A model generated the notes under the pieces. The model was not told the origin of the DNA. It made no database searches and was given only the letters and a program-made list of their open reading frames with translations. Below are positions 6,971 through 13,355 of a stretch of 19,325 nt of DNA, piece after piece. A program made the translations under genes and the position numbers. Source of the stretch: an uncultured Ruminococcus sp. (lineage in GTDB: Bacteria; Bacillota; Clostridia; Oscillospirales; Ruminococcaceae); assembly GCA_946531975.1 (NCBI GenBank), contig CAMNAY010000006.1, positions 1 through 19,325 on the forward strand, read 5' to 3'. Position 1 is the first letter of the stretch. Every line of letters begins with the position of its first letter.

Positions 6971-7510
6971 TCATACCTCCTGGTCCTCGTTCAGTGCCGC
7001 ACGCAGCTTCTTCAGCCCGCGTGACAGCCTTTGGTCAACTGTATTCGGCTTCAGCCCCAGCGCCGCGCCGATTTCCCTGCTGGACTGCCCGAAATAATAC
7101 CGCCGGAGCATGATCTCACTGTCCGGCTCACCGAGCGCCTGCACCGCCTGCATCAGCAGCACATGCTCATCCGGTTTCGCTGCGGGATCCTGCGGCTCGT
7201 GCAGCAATTCCTCAAAGGAATCGCAGAGCGGCTGCCGCGTCAGCTTGTAATACCGGTTGATTGCATGACGTTTCGCCATGACCGCGAGCAGTGCCCGCAG
7301 GGAGGCACCGGCTGTGTCATGCGTCTGCATCCAGCGGTAAAACATCGCGAATACATCGCTGACCGCTTCTTCAATGTCCTCATGGACACCGACGCCGAGC
7401 AGCTTGTTTTTCACGATGATATAGACATAGCCGCTGTACTGCTGCACCAGCTCGGTCATGCCGCGTTCGGGATTCTCCCGCAGCAGTGCCGTCAGCGCTT
7501 CATCTGTCAT
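6971..7510 (-). CDS. ECF-type RNA polymerase sigma factor (second)
   Basis: The 179-aa protein shows region 2 at about 20-92 ('EDIEEAVSDVFAMFYRW' core-binding block, then 'ALLAVMAKRHAINRYYKL') and region 4 at about 115-172. The helix-turn-helix is in 'SSREIGAALGLKPNTVDQRLSRGLKKLR'. The linker between them is longer than in the first sigma factor (residues about 93-114, His/Pro/Glu-rich). The gene is first in a two-gene minus-strand operon with the membrane protein 5897-6967. The ribosome site GAAGGGAGGGG, 6 nt upstream, is strong. No clear sigma-A promoter is visible upstream; a 15-bp palindrome lies in the leader. Confidence 0.9.
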   Translation of the reverse strand: MTDEALTALLRENPERGMTELVQQYSGYVYIIVKNKLLGVGVHEDIEEAVSDVFAMFYRWMQTHDTAGASLRALLAVMAKRHAINRYYKLTRQPLCDSFEELLHEPQDPAAKPDEHVLLMQAVQALGEPDSEIMLRRYYFGQSSREIGAALGLKPNTVDQRLSRGLKKLRAALNEDQEV

Positions 7511-7534
7511 GCTGTCCCCTCCCTTCGGGTGTTC

Positions 7535-7549
7535 TGAAAGGCCCTTTCA
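7535..7549. promoter_or_regulatory. Perfect 15-bp palindrome ahead of sigma gene 2
   Basis: TGAAAGG-C-CCTTTCA is a perfect 7-1-7 palindrome 25-39 nt upstream of the sigma ATG. It resembles the palindrome in the leader of sigma gene 1 (GAAAGAGCTCTTTC, 3275-3288). The similar position and half-sites in two operons of the same type suggest a shared function, but the shared core is only five bases per arm. Confidence 0.4.
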
Positions 7550-7607
7550 TCTGATACAGTCAATCCGCAGCGCTGAAATCTGACAGCAAATTCAGCAGCA
7601 GCGGGAT

Positions 7608-7636
7608 TTGACAAAATGTTTCTGTTGTGATATAAT
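7608..7636 (+). promoter_or_regulatory. Consensus sigma-A promoter of the LRR/transglutaminase/dockerin gene
   Basis: TTGACA (7608-7613) and TATAAT (7631-7636) are perfect with a 17-bp spacer. The start point is near 7643. A 12-bp palindrome TTCTGATCAGAA (7654-7665) lies at about +12 to +23 and could be an operator. The leader of about 74 nt ends with GGAGGG (7705-7710) before the ATG at 7717. Confidence 0.87.
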
Positions 7637-7716
7637 AGCTGATGCAGGCAATTTTCTGATCAGAATTGTACTCATTCATTTTACCAACACACATACCAAT
7701 CAACGGAGGGCAAACC

Positions 7717-9852
7717 ATGAAACACATTACGAAAACAGCAGCCGCACTCTGCCTTGCAGCAGCAGCCGCTGCCGGATCAGCCGCATCTCTGTCCGGTGCC
7801 GTGACACCCGCTCCGCAGGCGATTACTGCCTCGGCAGCTGATACCAAGGCAACGGTCAACCATGTGTATTATACACTGAAAAGCGACCTCACTGCAACAA
7901 TCACAGGCTTTGACGGGGCTGTCTCGTCACTGACAATTCCCAAGACGATCAAGGTCAGCAGCAAGACCTATCGGGTGACCGAGATCGCAAAAGACGCATT
8001 CTGGTATACGAATCTGGCTTCCATCACCCTTTCAGGTGCAACCAATCTGAAAAAGATCGGTGACGGCGCGTTTTCCAGCTGCGCAAAGCTGAAGACCGTG
8101 AAGTTCGCCGCTTCGCAGCCCAGGATCACCTTCGGCAGGGAGACGTTTGCAAACTGCACTGCACTGACTTCGATTGTTTTTCCGGATCAGGTACAGTCGC
8201 TCGGCGGCGGTATGTTCTACGGCTGCACTGCGCTGAAGACCGTAACGCTCCCGAAGAATACGGACAGCCTGACCAACAGCGGCGCAATGCTCGGCTTCTT
8301 CGGAAAATGCAGCGCCCTGACCAGCATTACAATTCCGGCGTCCTGCCTGTCTTTCAGCAGCCAAACATTTGAAGGCTGCACCGGACTGACCGCATACAAA
8401 GTGGAGAGCGGAAACCCGAATTATGCAGCGGCAGGCGGCGTGCTGTTCTCCAAGGATAAACAAACACTGATCGCGTATCCGCCCGCGAAAACGAATACAT
8501 ATTACAAGATTCCGCTCGGTGTCACCTGCATTTCCGGTGCATTCCGGGACGTGAAGTATCTGCAGGAACTGGATCTCTCAAACTGCACGAATCTGATTAA
8601 GAATCAGGCGTTCAGCGGAGCCTGCTCGATCAAGAAGATCTCAATTCCGTTTGATGACTTTGCCAAGGAGAACTTCGAGCACTGGATGGATAACTATGAG
8701 GATCTTCTGAATGTCGCGGATCTGGAAACAATCAACAATACGCCTGTTTTTTACAGCTCACCCGATCACTCCACAGAGCCGTATTTCAATGACAGATTCC
8801 AGTATGTATTTGACAATTCGTCGTATCAGATGCGTAAATACGATACACTGCCCTTTATGGATCGCTTCTGCGGTGCATATGCGGATTATGTCGTAAAAAC
8901 TGTGACCAGACCGACAGACAATGATCTGACGAAGGCGCTGAAGCTCCACGACTGGCTGGCAGAGCGCGAAAACTACGATTATGGCGACATGGACGGCTGG
9001 GGCAATCACTGCTTCTGCTCCGTATTCCTTCATAAGAAGGCAGACGGTAAATACTACACGGTCTGCGAAGGATACGGAAAAGGCTATCAGCTTCTGCTGG
9101 AGCATGCCGGAATTGAATCCGCAGTGGTGAGCGGAACATCGTCTAAACCGAAGGACCCCGGTCATGCATGGACACTTGCCAAGCTGAACGGCAACTATTA
9201 TCATATTGATGTAACATGGGACGATTCCGTCAGCGGCTGGGATTACGATTATTTCATGAAATCGGATGACGAATTTAATACCGACGGACACAGAACATAT
9301 ACATGGGAGACGAGAAACCCTGATTTCCATAAAAACAGGGGCGGTGCAGCATATCTCTCGACCGCGGAAATCGGCGATCTGAGCATGGACGGCAAAGTCT
9401 CTATCTATGATGTCGCACTGTTCTTCAGCTATCTGGAAAATCACACAGCGCTGAATGACCACCAGAAGTATGTCGCAGACCTCAATATGGACGGCAGCGT
9501 CACTTGGGAAGACGCCTATCTGCTCGCCTGCAACTACACGGATACATATAACAGCGGCAAAACGCTGTTTGAGGCGATGATTGAAAATCACTTCTACAAG
9601 TCCGCTATCAAGATCGGTGATGTCAACTCTGACGGCTTCGTGAATATGTCAGACGCTTCCATGGGGCTTTCCATGTATGCGGATGCATCCACCGGCAGCG
9701 GCGCAGCGGTCGATATCATCAAGCGCGCAAAGGCAGACATCAACCGCGACGGCGCAATCGACGCATCTGATGCAAGCATGATCATGGCATACTATTCCGC
9801 ACTGGCGAGCGGTTACGACGGAACCATTCTGGAATACTGGGCAGAGCGGTAA
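7717..9852 (+). CDS. Secreted BspA-type LRR protein with transglutaminase-like domain and two dockerins
   Basis: The 711-aa product starts with a signal peptide (about 1-41, cleavage after ASA). Residues about 60-310 are BspA/LRR_5-type leucine-rich repeats with 'FxxCTxLTSIxxPxxV' spacing. A transglutaminase-like cysteine-protease fold follows at about 385-520, with a candidate triad of Cys450 (TVCEGYGKGYQLLLEHAG), His483 (GHAWTLAKL) and Asp498 (YYHIDVTWDD). The C-terminus holds four calcium-binding dockerin repeats: GDLSMDGKVSIYDV, ADLNMDGSVTWEDA, GDVNSDGFVNMSDA and ADINRDGAIDASDA. These form two dockerin modules (about 552-607 and 633-695). Such proteins attach through cohesins to a surface scaffold. 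I infer a role in surface adhesion or peptide processing. Start 7717 was chosen over an upstream in-frame ATG because of GGAGGG and the signal peptide. Confidence 0.92.
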   Translation: MKHITKTAAALCLAAAAAAGSAASLSGAVTPAPQAITASAADTKATVNHVYYTLKSDLTATITGFDGAVSSLTIPKTIKVSSKTYRVTEIAKDAFWYTNLASITLSGATNLKKIGDGAFSSCAKLKTVKFAASQPRITFGRETFANCTALTSIVFPDQVQSLGGGMFYGCTALKTVTLPKNTDSLTNSGAMLGFFGKCSALTSITIPASCLSFSSQTFEGCTGLTAYKVESGNPNYAAAGGVLFSKDKQTLIAYPPAKTNTYYKIPLGVTCISGAFRDVKYLQELDLSNCTNLIKNQAFSGACSIKKISIPFDDFAKENFEHWMDNYEDLLNVADLETINNTPVFYSSPDHSTEPYFNDRFQYVFDNSSYQMRKYDTLPFMDRFCGAYADYVVKTVTRPTDNDLTKALKLHDWLAERENYDYGDMDGWGNHCFCSVFLHKKADGKYYTVCEGYGKGYQLLLEHAGIESAVVSGTSSKPKDPGHAWTLAKLNGNYYHIDVTWDDSVSGWDYDYFMKSDDEFNTDGHRTYTWETRNPDFHKNRGGAAYLSTAEIGDLSMDGKVSIYDVALFFSYLENHTALNDHQKYVADLNMDGSVTWEDAYLLACNYTDTYNSGKTLFEAMIENHFYKSAIKIGDVNSDGFVNMSDASMGLSMYADASTGSGAAVDIIKRAKADINRDGAIDASDASMIMAYYSALASGYDGTILEYWAER

Positions 9853-9878
9853 ACCCGTCTTGCGAATATCAATATACA

Positions 9879-9914
9879 AAGAGAACCGCAGAGCAAACTG
9901 CGGTTCTCTTTTTT
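9879..9914 (+). terminator. Rho-independent terminator of the LRR-dockerin gene
   Basis: A 13-bp perfect stem (AAGAGAACCGCAG 9879-9891, CTGCGGTTCTCTT 9898-9910) with a 6-nt loop runs directly into TTTT, so that six T's close the structure. Confidence 0.93.
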
Positions 9915-9918
9915 CTCT

Positions 9919-10030
9919 GCTCCATTGAATTTTCCCGCAGAATGTGTTATAACCGGGCAGTGCCCGGCTCCGATTTTGCTCCTATGTTTTCATTCTGAGA
10001 CTTTTTCTCACTGCTCCCATTGAACTTTTC
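9919..10030. repeat. Imperfect direct repeat pair in the gap before the membrane-protein gene
   Basis: The segments at 9919-9934 (GCTCCATTGAATTTTC) and 10013-10030 (GCTCCCATTGAACTTTTC) are near copies. Each is followed by a TATAA-containing stretch, and the second supplies the -35 of the promoter at 10020. A small GC hairpin CCGGGC-AGT-GCCCGG (9953-9967) lies between them. The pattern suggests a local duplication of a promoter-like segment. Confidence 0.35.
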
Positions 10031-10048
10031 TGTATAATATGGTATAAT
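10020..10048 (+). promoter_or_regulatory. Sigma-A promoter of the membrane protein/FMN reductase operon
   Basis: TTGAAC (10020-10025) and TATAAT (10043-10048) are spaced by 17 bp. A second TATAAT at 10033-10038 is too close to that -35 to be used with it. The leader is about 30 nt and carries GGAGG at 10072-10076. Confidence 0.8.
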
Positions 10049-10084
10049 GACGGTACCTGACATAATAAAACGGAGGTATTTCAA

Positions 10085-10888
10085 ATGAAAGCAAAAAAGG
10101 TCTTGAAAGTGCTGGGCATCATTCTGCTCATCCTGCTGGTTCTGATCCTGATTCTGGTCATTGTGGTGCATGTCAACGCCAAAAAGAACCGCCCCGTGAT
10201 GAACGAAACGGCTGCAAAGGGTCTGGAGCTTGTGCAGAAGGATTTTACCGTCACAAAGCTGGATGCGGGCGACTACACGGACATGAAATTCTACGGCATC
10301 ATGAAATTCCATGTCGATCAGTACCGCATTGAGGAGCTGGGCAACCTCTCGGTGATGACAGCCGATATGGGCTTTATGCAGATGGTCTCGTTCCTCATCA
10401 CGCCGTATGAGAAGAATCTGCCGGTCTGCACGCTGGATTATATGTATATTCTCGGCTCGCGTACTTCCTACACGGAATTCTATGATCTCGCGGCGGACAC
10501 CGAAAGCGATGCATACCGCGGCGTACAGGATTCGCTGAAGGAACTGGCTTCCCGCTATGCCGACCTTGAAGACAGCAAGGTGGAGGAGCACTGGTATGAC
10601 ACCTATCTGACGGTGTTCATGCACAAGAAACTCAAAAGAGCGGACGATGCCCGCAACAAGGAAATGTTCTGCGATGCACTCCAAACCTATCTCGATGCCG
10701 CAAAAGCAACGGAGCTCAATTCGCCGGAGGATCAGGCAAAGCAGGTCGAGAATACACAGCAATACTGCGACGGTCTGATTGAAAAGGGCGGCGTTTCGAC
10801 CGATCTCTTCAAAAAGGTGCTCGGCGAAGAAAAAACGCACGAATTCTTTGACCGCGTCTTCTTCGGCACCGATCTGTACCGCAAATAA
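10085..10888 (+). CDS. Membrane-anchored protein of unknown function next to FMN reductases
   Basis: The 267-aa product has a basic start and one long N-terminal membrane span (about 8-29, Leu/Ile/Val-rich), followed by an extracytoplasmic domain of about 230 residues. No lipobox is present. Within the domain, 'LPVCTLDYMYILGSRTSYTEFYDL' (about 112-135) and the C-terminal 'LGEEKTHEFFDRVFFGTD' recall, faintly, the layout of ferredoxin-dependent bilin reductases (central Asp-containing strand; closing 'LG...VLF' helix). That is a guess from memory of the family and would need a profile search. The downstream FMN reductase starts 31 nt after its stop and probably shares the transcript, which suggests a redox link. 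I do not assign a name. Confidence 0.82.
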   Translation: MKAKKVLKVLGIILLILLVLILILVIVVHVNAKKNRPVMNETAAKGLELVQKDFTVTKLDAGDYTDMKFYGIMKFHVDQYRIEELGNLSVMTADMGFMQMVSFLITPYEKNLPVCTLDYMYILGSRTSYTEFYDLAADTESDAYRGVQDSLKELASRYADLEDSKVEEHWYDTYLTVFMHKKLKRADDARNKEMFCDALQTYLDAAKATELNSPEDQAKQVENTQQYCDGLIEKGGVSTDLFKKVLGEEKTHEFFDRVFFGTDLYRK

Positions 10889-10919
10889 TCTGTTTCCGCA
10901 AAGAAAGGAGTGTTTCCTC

Positions 10920-11462
10920 ATGAGCAGAATTCTCGTCATCACCACAAGCCTGCGTGCAAAAAGCAACACTGACCTGCTGGCTGAGCAGCTCATCGCAGGC
11001 GCAAAGGCTGCCGGACATGAAGTCACGGCAGTCTCCTTAAAGGGCAAGGACATCCGCTTCTGCATCGGATGTCTCGCCTGTCAGAAGACACAGCGATGTA
11101 TCCAGAAGGACGATGCACCCGCGATTGCCGATCTGGTTCTGAATGCGGACACGCTGGTTTTTGTCACGCCAATCTATTACTATGAAATGTCCGGTCAGAT
11201 GAAAACCCTGCTCGACCGGCTCAATCCGCTCTACTCGGCGGATTACAGATTCCGCAAAGTCTACCTGCTCTCCGCAGCGGCAGAGGATGAGGCATTTGTG
11301 CCGGAGCGTGCGGTCAGCGGGCTTCAGGGCTGGGTAGACTGCTTCGAGCGCGCCGAGCTGACTGATTCGCTGTTCTGCGGCGGTCTGAACGATGCCGGAG
11401 AAGCTGCCGGTGCAGAGCAAAAGCTGAAGGCAGCTTATGCGTTCGGCAAGGCGCTGGCATGA
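10920..11462 (+). CDS. NAD(P)H-dependent FMN reductase / flavodoxin-family protein
   Basis: The 180-aa protein has the flavodoxin-like alpha/beta fold of the NADPH-dependent FMN reductase family. Features are beta-strand 1 and a phosphate-binding loop (ILVITTSLRAKSNTDLLAEQ, residues 4-23), a Cys-rich loop 'CIGCLACQKTQRC' at about 48-60 and the FMN-contact motif 'TPIYYYEMSGQMKTLLDR' at about 82-99. The Cys loop is typical of the iron-sulfur-flavoprotein-like subgroup of this family, though only three or four of its cysteines could bind a cluster. Expected in the cytoplasm as an FMN-dependent reductase; substrate unknown. Ribosome site AAAGGAG lies 9 nt upstream of the ATG. It sits between the membrane protein and a broken copy of a related gene. 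Confidence 0.9.
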   Translation: MSRILVITTSLRAKSNTDLLAEQLIAGAKAAGHEVTAVSLKGKDIRFCIGCLACQKTQRCIQKDDAPAIADLVLNADTLVFVTPIYYYEMSGQMKTLLDRLNPLYSADYRFRKVYLLSAAAEDEAFVPERAVSGLQGWVDCFERAELTDSLFCGGLNDAGEAAGAEQKLKAAYAFGKALA

Positions 11463-11475
11463 AAGTCGGTGCAGC

Positions 11476-11649
11476 ATGAGCAAGAAAATCGTTGTTGTCA
11501 ATGCGGGACCGCGCAAGGGCTGGAATACGGACACGCTCCTGACGGAAGCGGCAAGGGGCGCACAGGAACGGGGCGCGGAGATTCTCCGGTTCGATCTGTT
11601 CCCGCTGGAAATGCAGAAAGCGTATGATCTGGGTGCTGCGCTGATATAA
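11476..11649 (+). pseudogene. Internally deleted FMN reductase (N-terminus joined to C-terminal tail)
   Basis: A 57-codon frame starts MSKKIVVVNAGPRKGWNTDT, which is the flavin-phosphate-binding N-terminus of a flavodoxin-like NAD(P)H oxidoreductase. It continues through helix 1 and strand 2 (about residue 43, FDLFPLE) and then ends within 13 residues: EMQKAYDLGAALI. This tail resembles the C-terminal helix of the intact neighbour (KLKAAYAFGKALA). The simplest reading is an in-frame internal deletion that removed about 110-130 codons, including the FMN loop and any Cys motif. It starts 13 nt after the intact gene, with no strong ribosome site, so it would be read as a coupled cistron if expressed. 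It cannot form the usual fold. Confidence 0.6.
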
Positions 11650-11657
11650 AAGATTTG

Positions 11658-11705
11658 CGCCATAGAATTTCTGATGTGCGGTCGGAAGTGCTATGGCGTT
11701 TTTCT
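11658..11705 (+). terminator. Terminator of the FMN reductase operon
   Basis: CGCCATAG (11658-11665) and CTATGGCG (11691-11698) form an 8-bp perfect stem with a 25-nt loop that can pair further, followed by TTTTTCT at 11699-11705. Confidence 0.75.
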
Positions 11706-11789
11706 GCCGGAATCTTGTCTGCACGATACAATCATGTGTGCGGATGCAGAAAAGATGATAAAATAGATATGTCCCGAAAGAAATACAAT

Positions 11790-11819
11790 GCCCCTGAACG
11801 CTGTGAAGCGCTCAGGGGC
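11790..11819 (-). terminator. Hairpin, likely terminator of the minus-strand LRR-dockerin gene
   Basis: GCCCCTGA (11790-11797) and TCAGGGGC (11812-11819) form a perfect stem extended by partly paired GCG/CGC. On the minus strand it lies about 50 nt after the stop at 11872 and is followed by ATTGTATTTCTTTC, a moderate T-rich tract. The stretch 11706-11789 shows nothing else. Confidence 0.6.
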
Positions 11820-11871
11820 AAATCATTTGTAAATGCATCTGTCATGCCGTTCTTTTGGGCTGTTGAAGAAA

Positions 11872-13008
11872 TCAGAGCAGGCTGCGTTTCAGCAGCGTCA
11901 GATCGGATGCGGTCAGCTTGCCGTCGTTGTTCATATCGCCGGCTTTCCAGTCTGCCAGTACCGTGTTCGGCACGGCTGTCAGCCAGTCACGCAGAAGCTT
12001 GACATCGGTCAGATCGCAGCTGCCGTCCTGATTGATATCACCGGCAACCGGTTCCGGATCGCCGCCGTTCGGATCAAAAATGATCGTTGCACGCTTCAGA
12101 TATGCGTCATCCGGATCCTTCACGACCTTGTTCCATGTATCCTCTGTGCCGCAGAAGGTGATTGTCGAGGTGCCTTCGTTATCAGTAAACGCACCGCTGT
12201 TGATTTCAGTCAGCTTGCCGGAGAGCTTGAGCGTCTTCAGCTTGTTGCATGCGCCGAACGAACCCCAGTCCAGATATGTAACGCCGCCCAGCTCCGCAGA
12301 GGTCAGATTCTCACAGTACCAGAACACGTTGTCGCCCATTGCGGTCACGCTCGACGGGAAAACGACCGATGTGACATCATTGTTTTTGGAGAACGCACCG
12401 CCTGCGACATACTTGACACCGGCAGGAACCTTCACTTCGCCCTTGGCGGTGCGGGCATCGACCAGACAGCCGTTGACAACGACCAGCGGATCCTTCTGAC
12501 GCTGGGCATCCAGCCACGGAGTCTCATCCAGTGTATAGCTTCCGGTTTTGACCAGATGATCCGGGAAATTCACCGTTTTGAGCGCGGTACAATGCTCAAA
12601 CGCCTGGAAGTCGATCATCTGAAGGCTGTCCGGAAACGTGACCGATTCCAGATTGCTGCACCAGTTGAACGCATACGCGCCGATTTCCGTCAGCGTATCA
12701 GGCAGCGTCAGGGTCTTCATCTCAGAGAAGCCGCCGACATTGGTGTCAATCTTTGTGACCGGCAGACCTTCGATCGTATCCGGAATGACAATCGACGAAG
12801 CTGAGGTATTGCATCCTGAAATGACGATATGATCCGAATACTTCTGATAATACAGATCGCCGGTCTCCCCCTCGGTGTAGGACTCCTCATCTGCCGACAC
12901 CGTGAGCGGTGCGGTCAGCCATGCGCCCGTCTGCGACGAAAGCGGCAGTGCCGCAGTCATCAGCAGCGCTGCAAGAAACGAAGCTGCCTTTCCATGTTTT
13001 TTGTTCAT
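11872..13008 (-). CDS. Secreted BspA-type LRR protein with C-terminal dockerin
   Basis: The 378-aa product has a signal peptide (about 1-39), a run of LRR_5/BspA-type repeats (about 60-310, e.g. 'IGAYAFNWCSNLESVTFPDSL', 'IDFQAFEHCTALKTVNFPDHL' type units) and a Gly/Asp/Pro linker. A single type I dockerin closes the protein (about 323-378) with two calcium repeats, GDINQDGSCDLTDVKLLRDWL and GDMNNDGKLTASDLTLLKRSL (each 20 or 21 residues). It should be exported and docked to a cohesin-bearing scaffold. The gene lacks the transglutaminase-like part of the neighbour at 7717. Ribosome site GGAGGGG is 6 nt upstream. It is monocistronic, behind a perfect promoter. Confidence 0.92.
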   Translation of the reverse strand: MNKKHGKAASFLAALLMTAALPLSSQTGAWLTAPLTVSADEESYTEGETGDLYYQKYSDHIVISGCNTSASSIVIPDTIEGLPVTKIDTNVGGFSEMKTLTLPDTLTEIGAYAFNWCSNLESVTFPDSLQMIDFQAFEHCTALKTVNFPDHLVKTGSYTLDETPWLDAQRQKDPLVVVNGCLVDARTAKGEVKVPAGVKYVAGGAFSKNNDVTSVVFPSSVTAMGDNVFWYCENLTSAELGGVTYLDWGSFGACNKLKTLKLSGKLTEINSGAFTDNEGTSTITFCGTEDTWNKVVKDPDDAYLKRATIIFDPNGGDPEPVAGDINQDGSCDLTDVKLLRDWLTAVPNTVLADWKAGDMNNDGKLTASDLTLLKRSLL

Positions 13009-13076
13009 AGTATCCCCTCCTACTATTGAATGACTCGTATTTGTGCGACCGCCGTGATCGCTTCGAGTACAGTTTC

Positions 13077-13105
13077 ATTATAGCACATCCCATTCCCGTT
13101 GTCAA
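13077..13105 (-). promoter_or_regulatory. Consensus sigma-A promoter of the second LRR-dockerin gene
   Basis: On the minus strand TTGACA (13105-13100) and TATAAT (13082-13077) are perfect with a 17-bp spacer. The start near 13070 gives a leader of about 62 nt before the ATG at 13008. Confidence 0.88.
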
Positions 13106-13125
13106 TGACGAACCCTTCATCTTTC

Positions 13126-13320
13126 TTCGTGATTCCTGCAAAAATGCAGCTGCCGGCATGGTGATCCGATAAAGCAGCCTGCAAACCCGGAGAACGGAGA
13201 CGCTGCCCCCTGCCGCACTCCTGCGGCAGCTAAGAAACCATTTGGCAGCAGCGCGACCGTGCCCAATTTAGCGTCTCGGCAACGCGCCCTGCGCGGCGGG
13301 GAGAATAATTTTCGTGATTC
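13126..13320. repeat. Structured intergenic element bounded by 10-bp direct repeats
   Basis: TTCGTGATTC occurs at 13126-13135 and again at 13311-13320. The 175 bp between them are GC-rich and full of hairpins: CTGCA-AAAA-TGCAG (13136-13149), CTGCCGCA-CTCC-TGCGGCAG (13210-13229), and GAGACGCT (13197-13204) pairing with AGCGTCTC (13270-13277) around the second. No terminal inverted repeats or ORF of note are present. It could be a small non-autonomous element with a target duplication or a structured RNA. This accounts for most of the 347-bp gap between the LRR and germination genes. Confidence 0.4.
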
Positions 13321-13331
13321 GGCACATGCTA
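13303..13331 (+). promoter_or_regulatory. Sigma-G/F-like forespore promoter of the germination operon
   Basis: GAATA (13303-13307) and CATGCTA (13325-13331) with a 17-bp spacer match the Bacillus sigma-G pattern GHATR-N17/18-CATWHTA except for one base in the -10. There is no sigma-A promoter here. The leader would be about 18 nt with AAAGGAGG at 13340-13347. Germinant-receptor operons are normally read in the forespore, so the context fits. Confidence 0.55.
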
Positions 13332-13355
13332 ATTCAGACAAAGGAGGCGGCTGCC

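Noticed and set aside
5816..7024. 402-codon + strand open frame opposite the second sigma/anti-sigma operon
   Set aside because: It has no ribosome site, spans the bidirectional terminator, and is antisense to coupled genes with recognisable sigma regions.
7666..7716. Upstream in-frame ATG extension of the LRR-transglutaminase gene
   Set aside because: The start at 7717 has GGAGGG at the right distance and gives a normal signal peptide; the 17 extra residues would bury it and lie close to the transcription start.
9947..11065. 372-codon minus-strand open frame opposite the membrane protein and FMN reductase
   Set aside because: It crosses a promoter and two ribosome sites of the + strand genes and lacks its own start signals.
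11655..12002. 115-codon + strand frame after the FMN reductase operon
   Set aside because: It reads through a terminator and a hairpin and overlaps the antisense dockerin coding region; no ribosome site.
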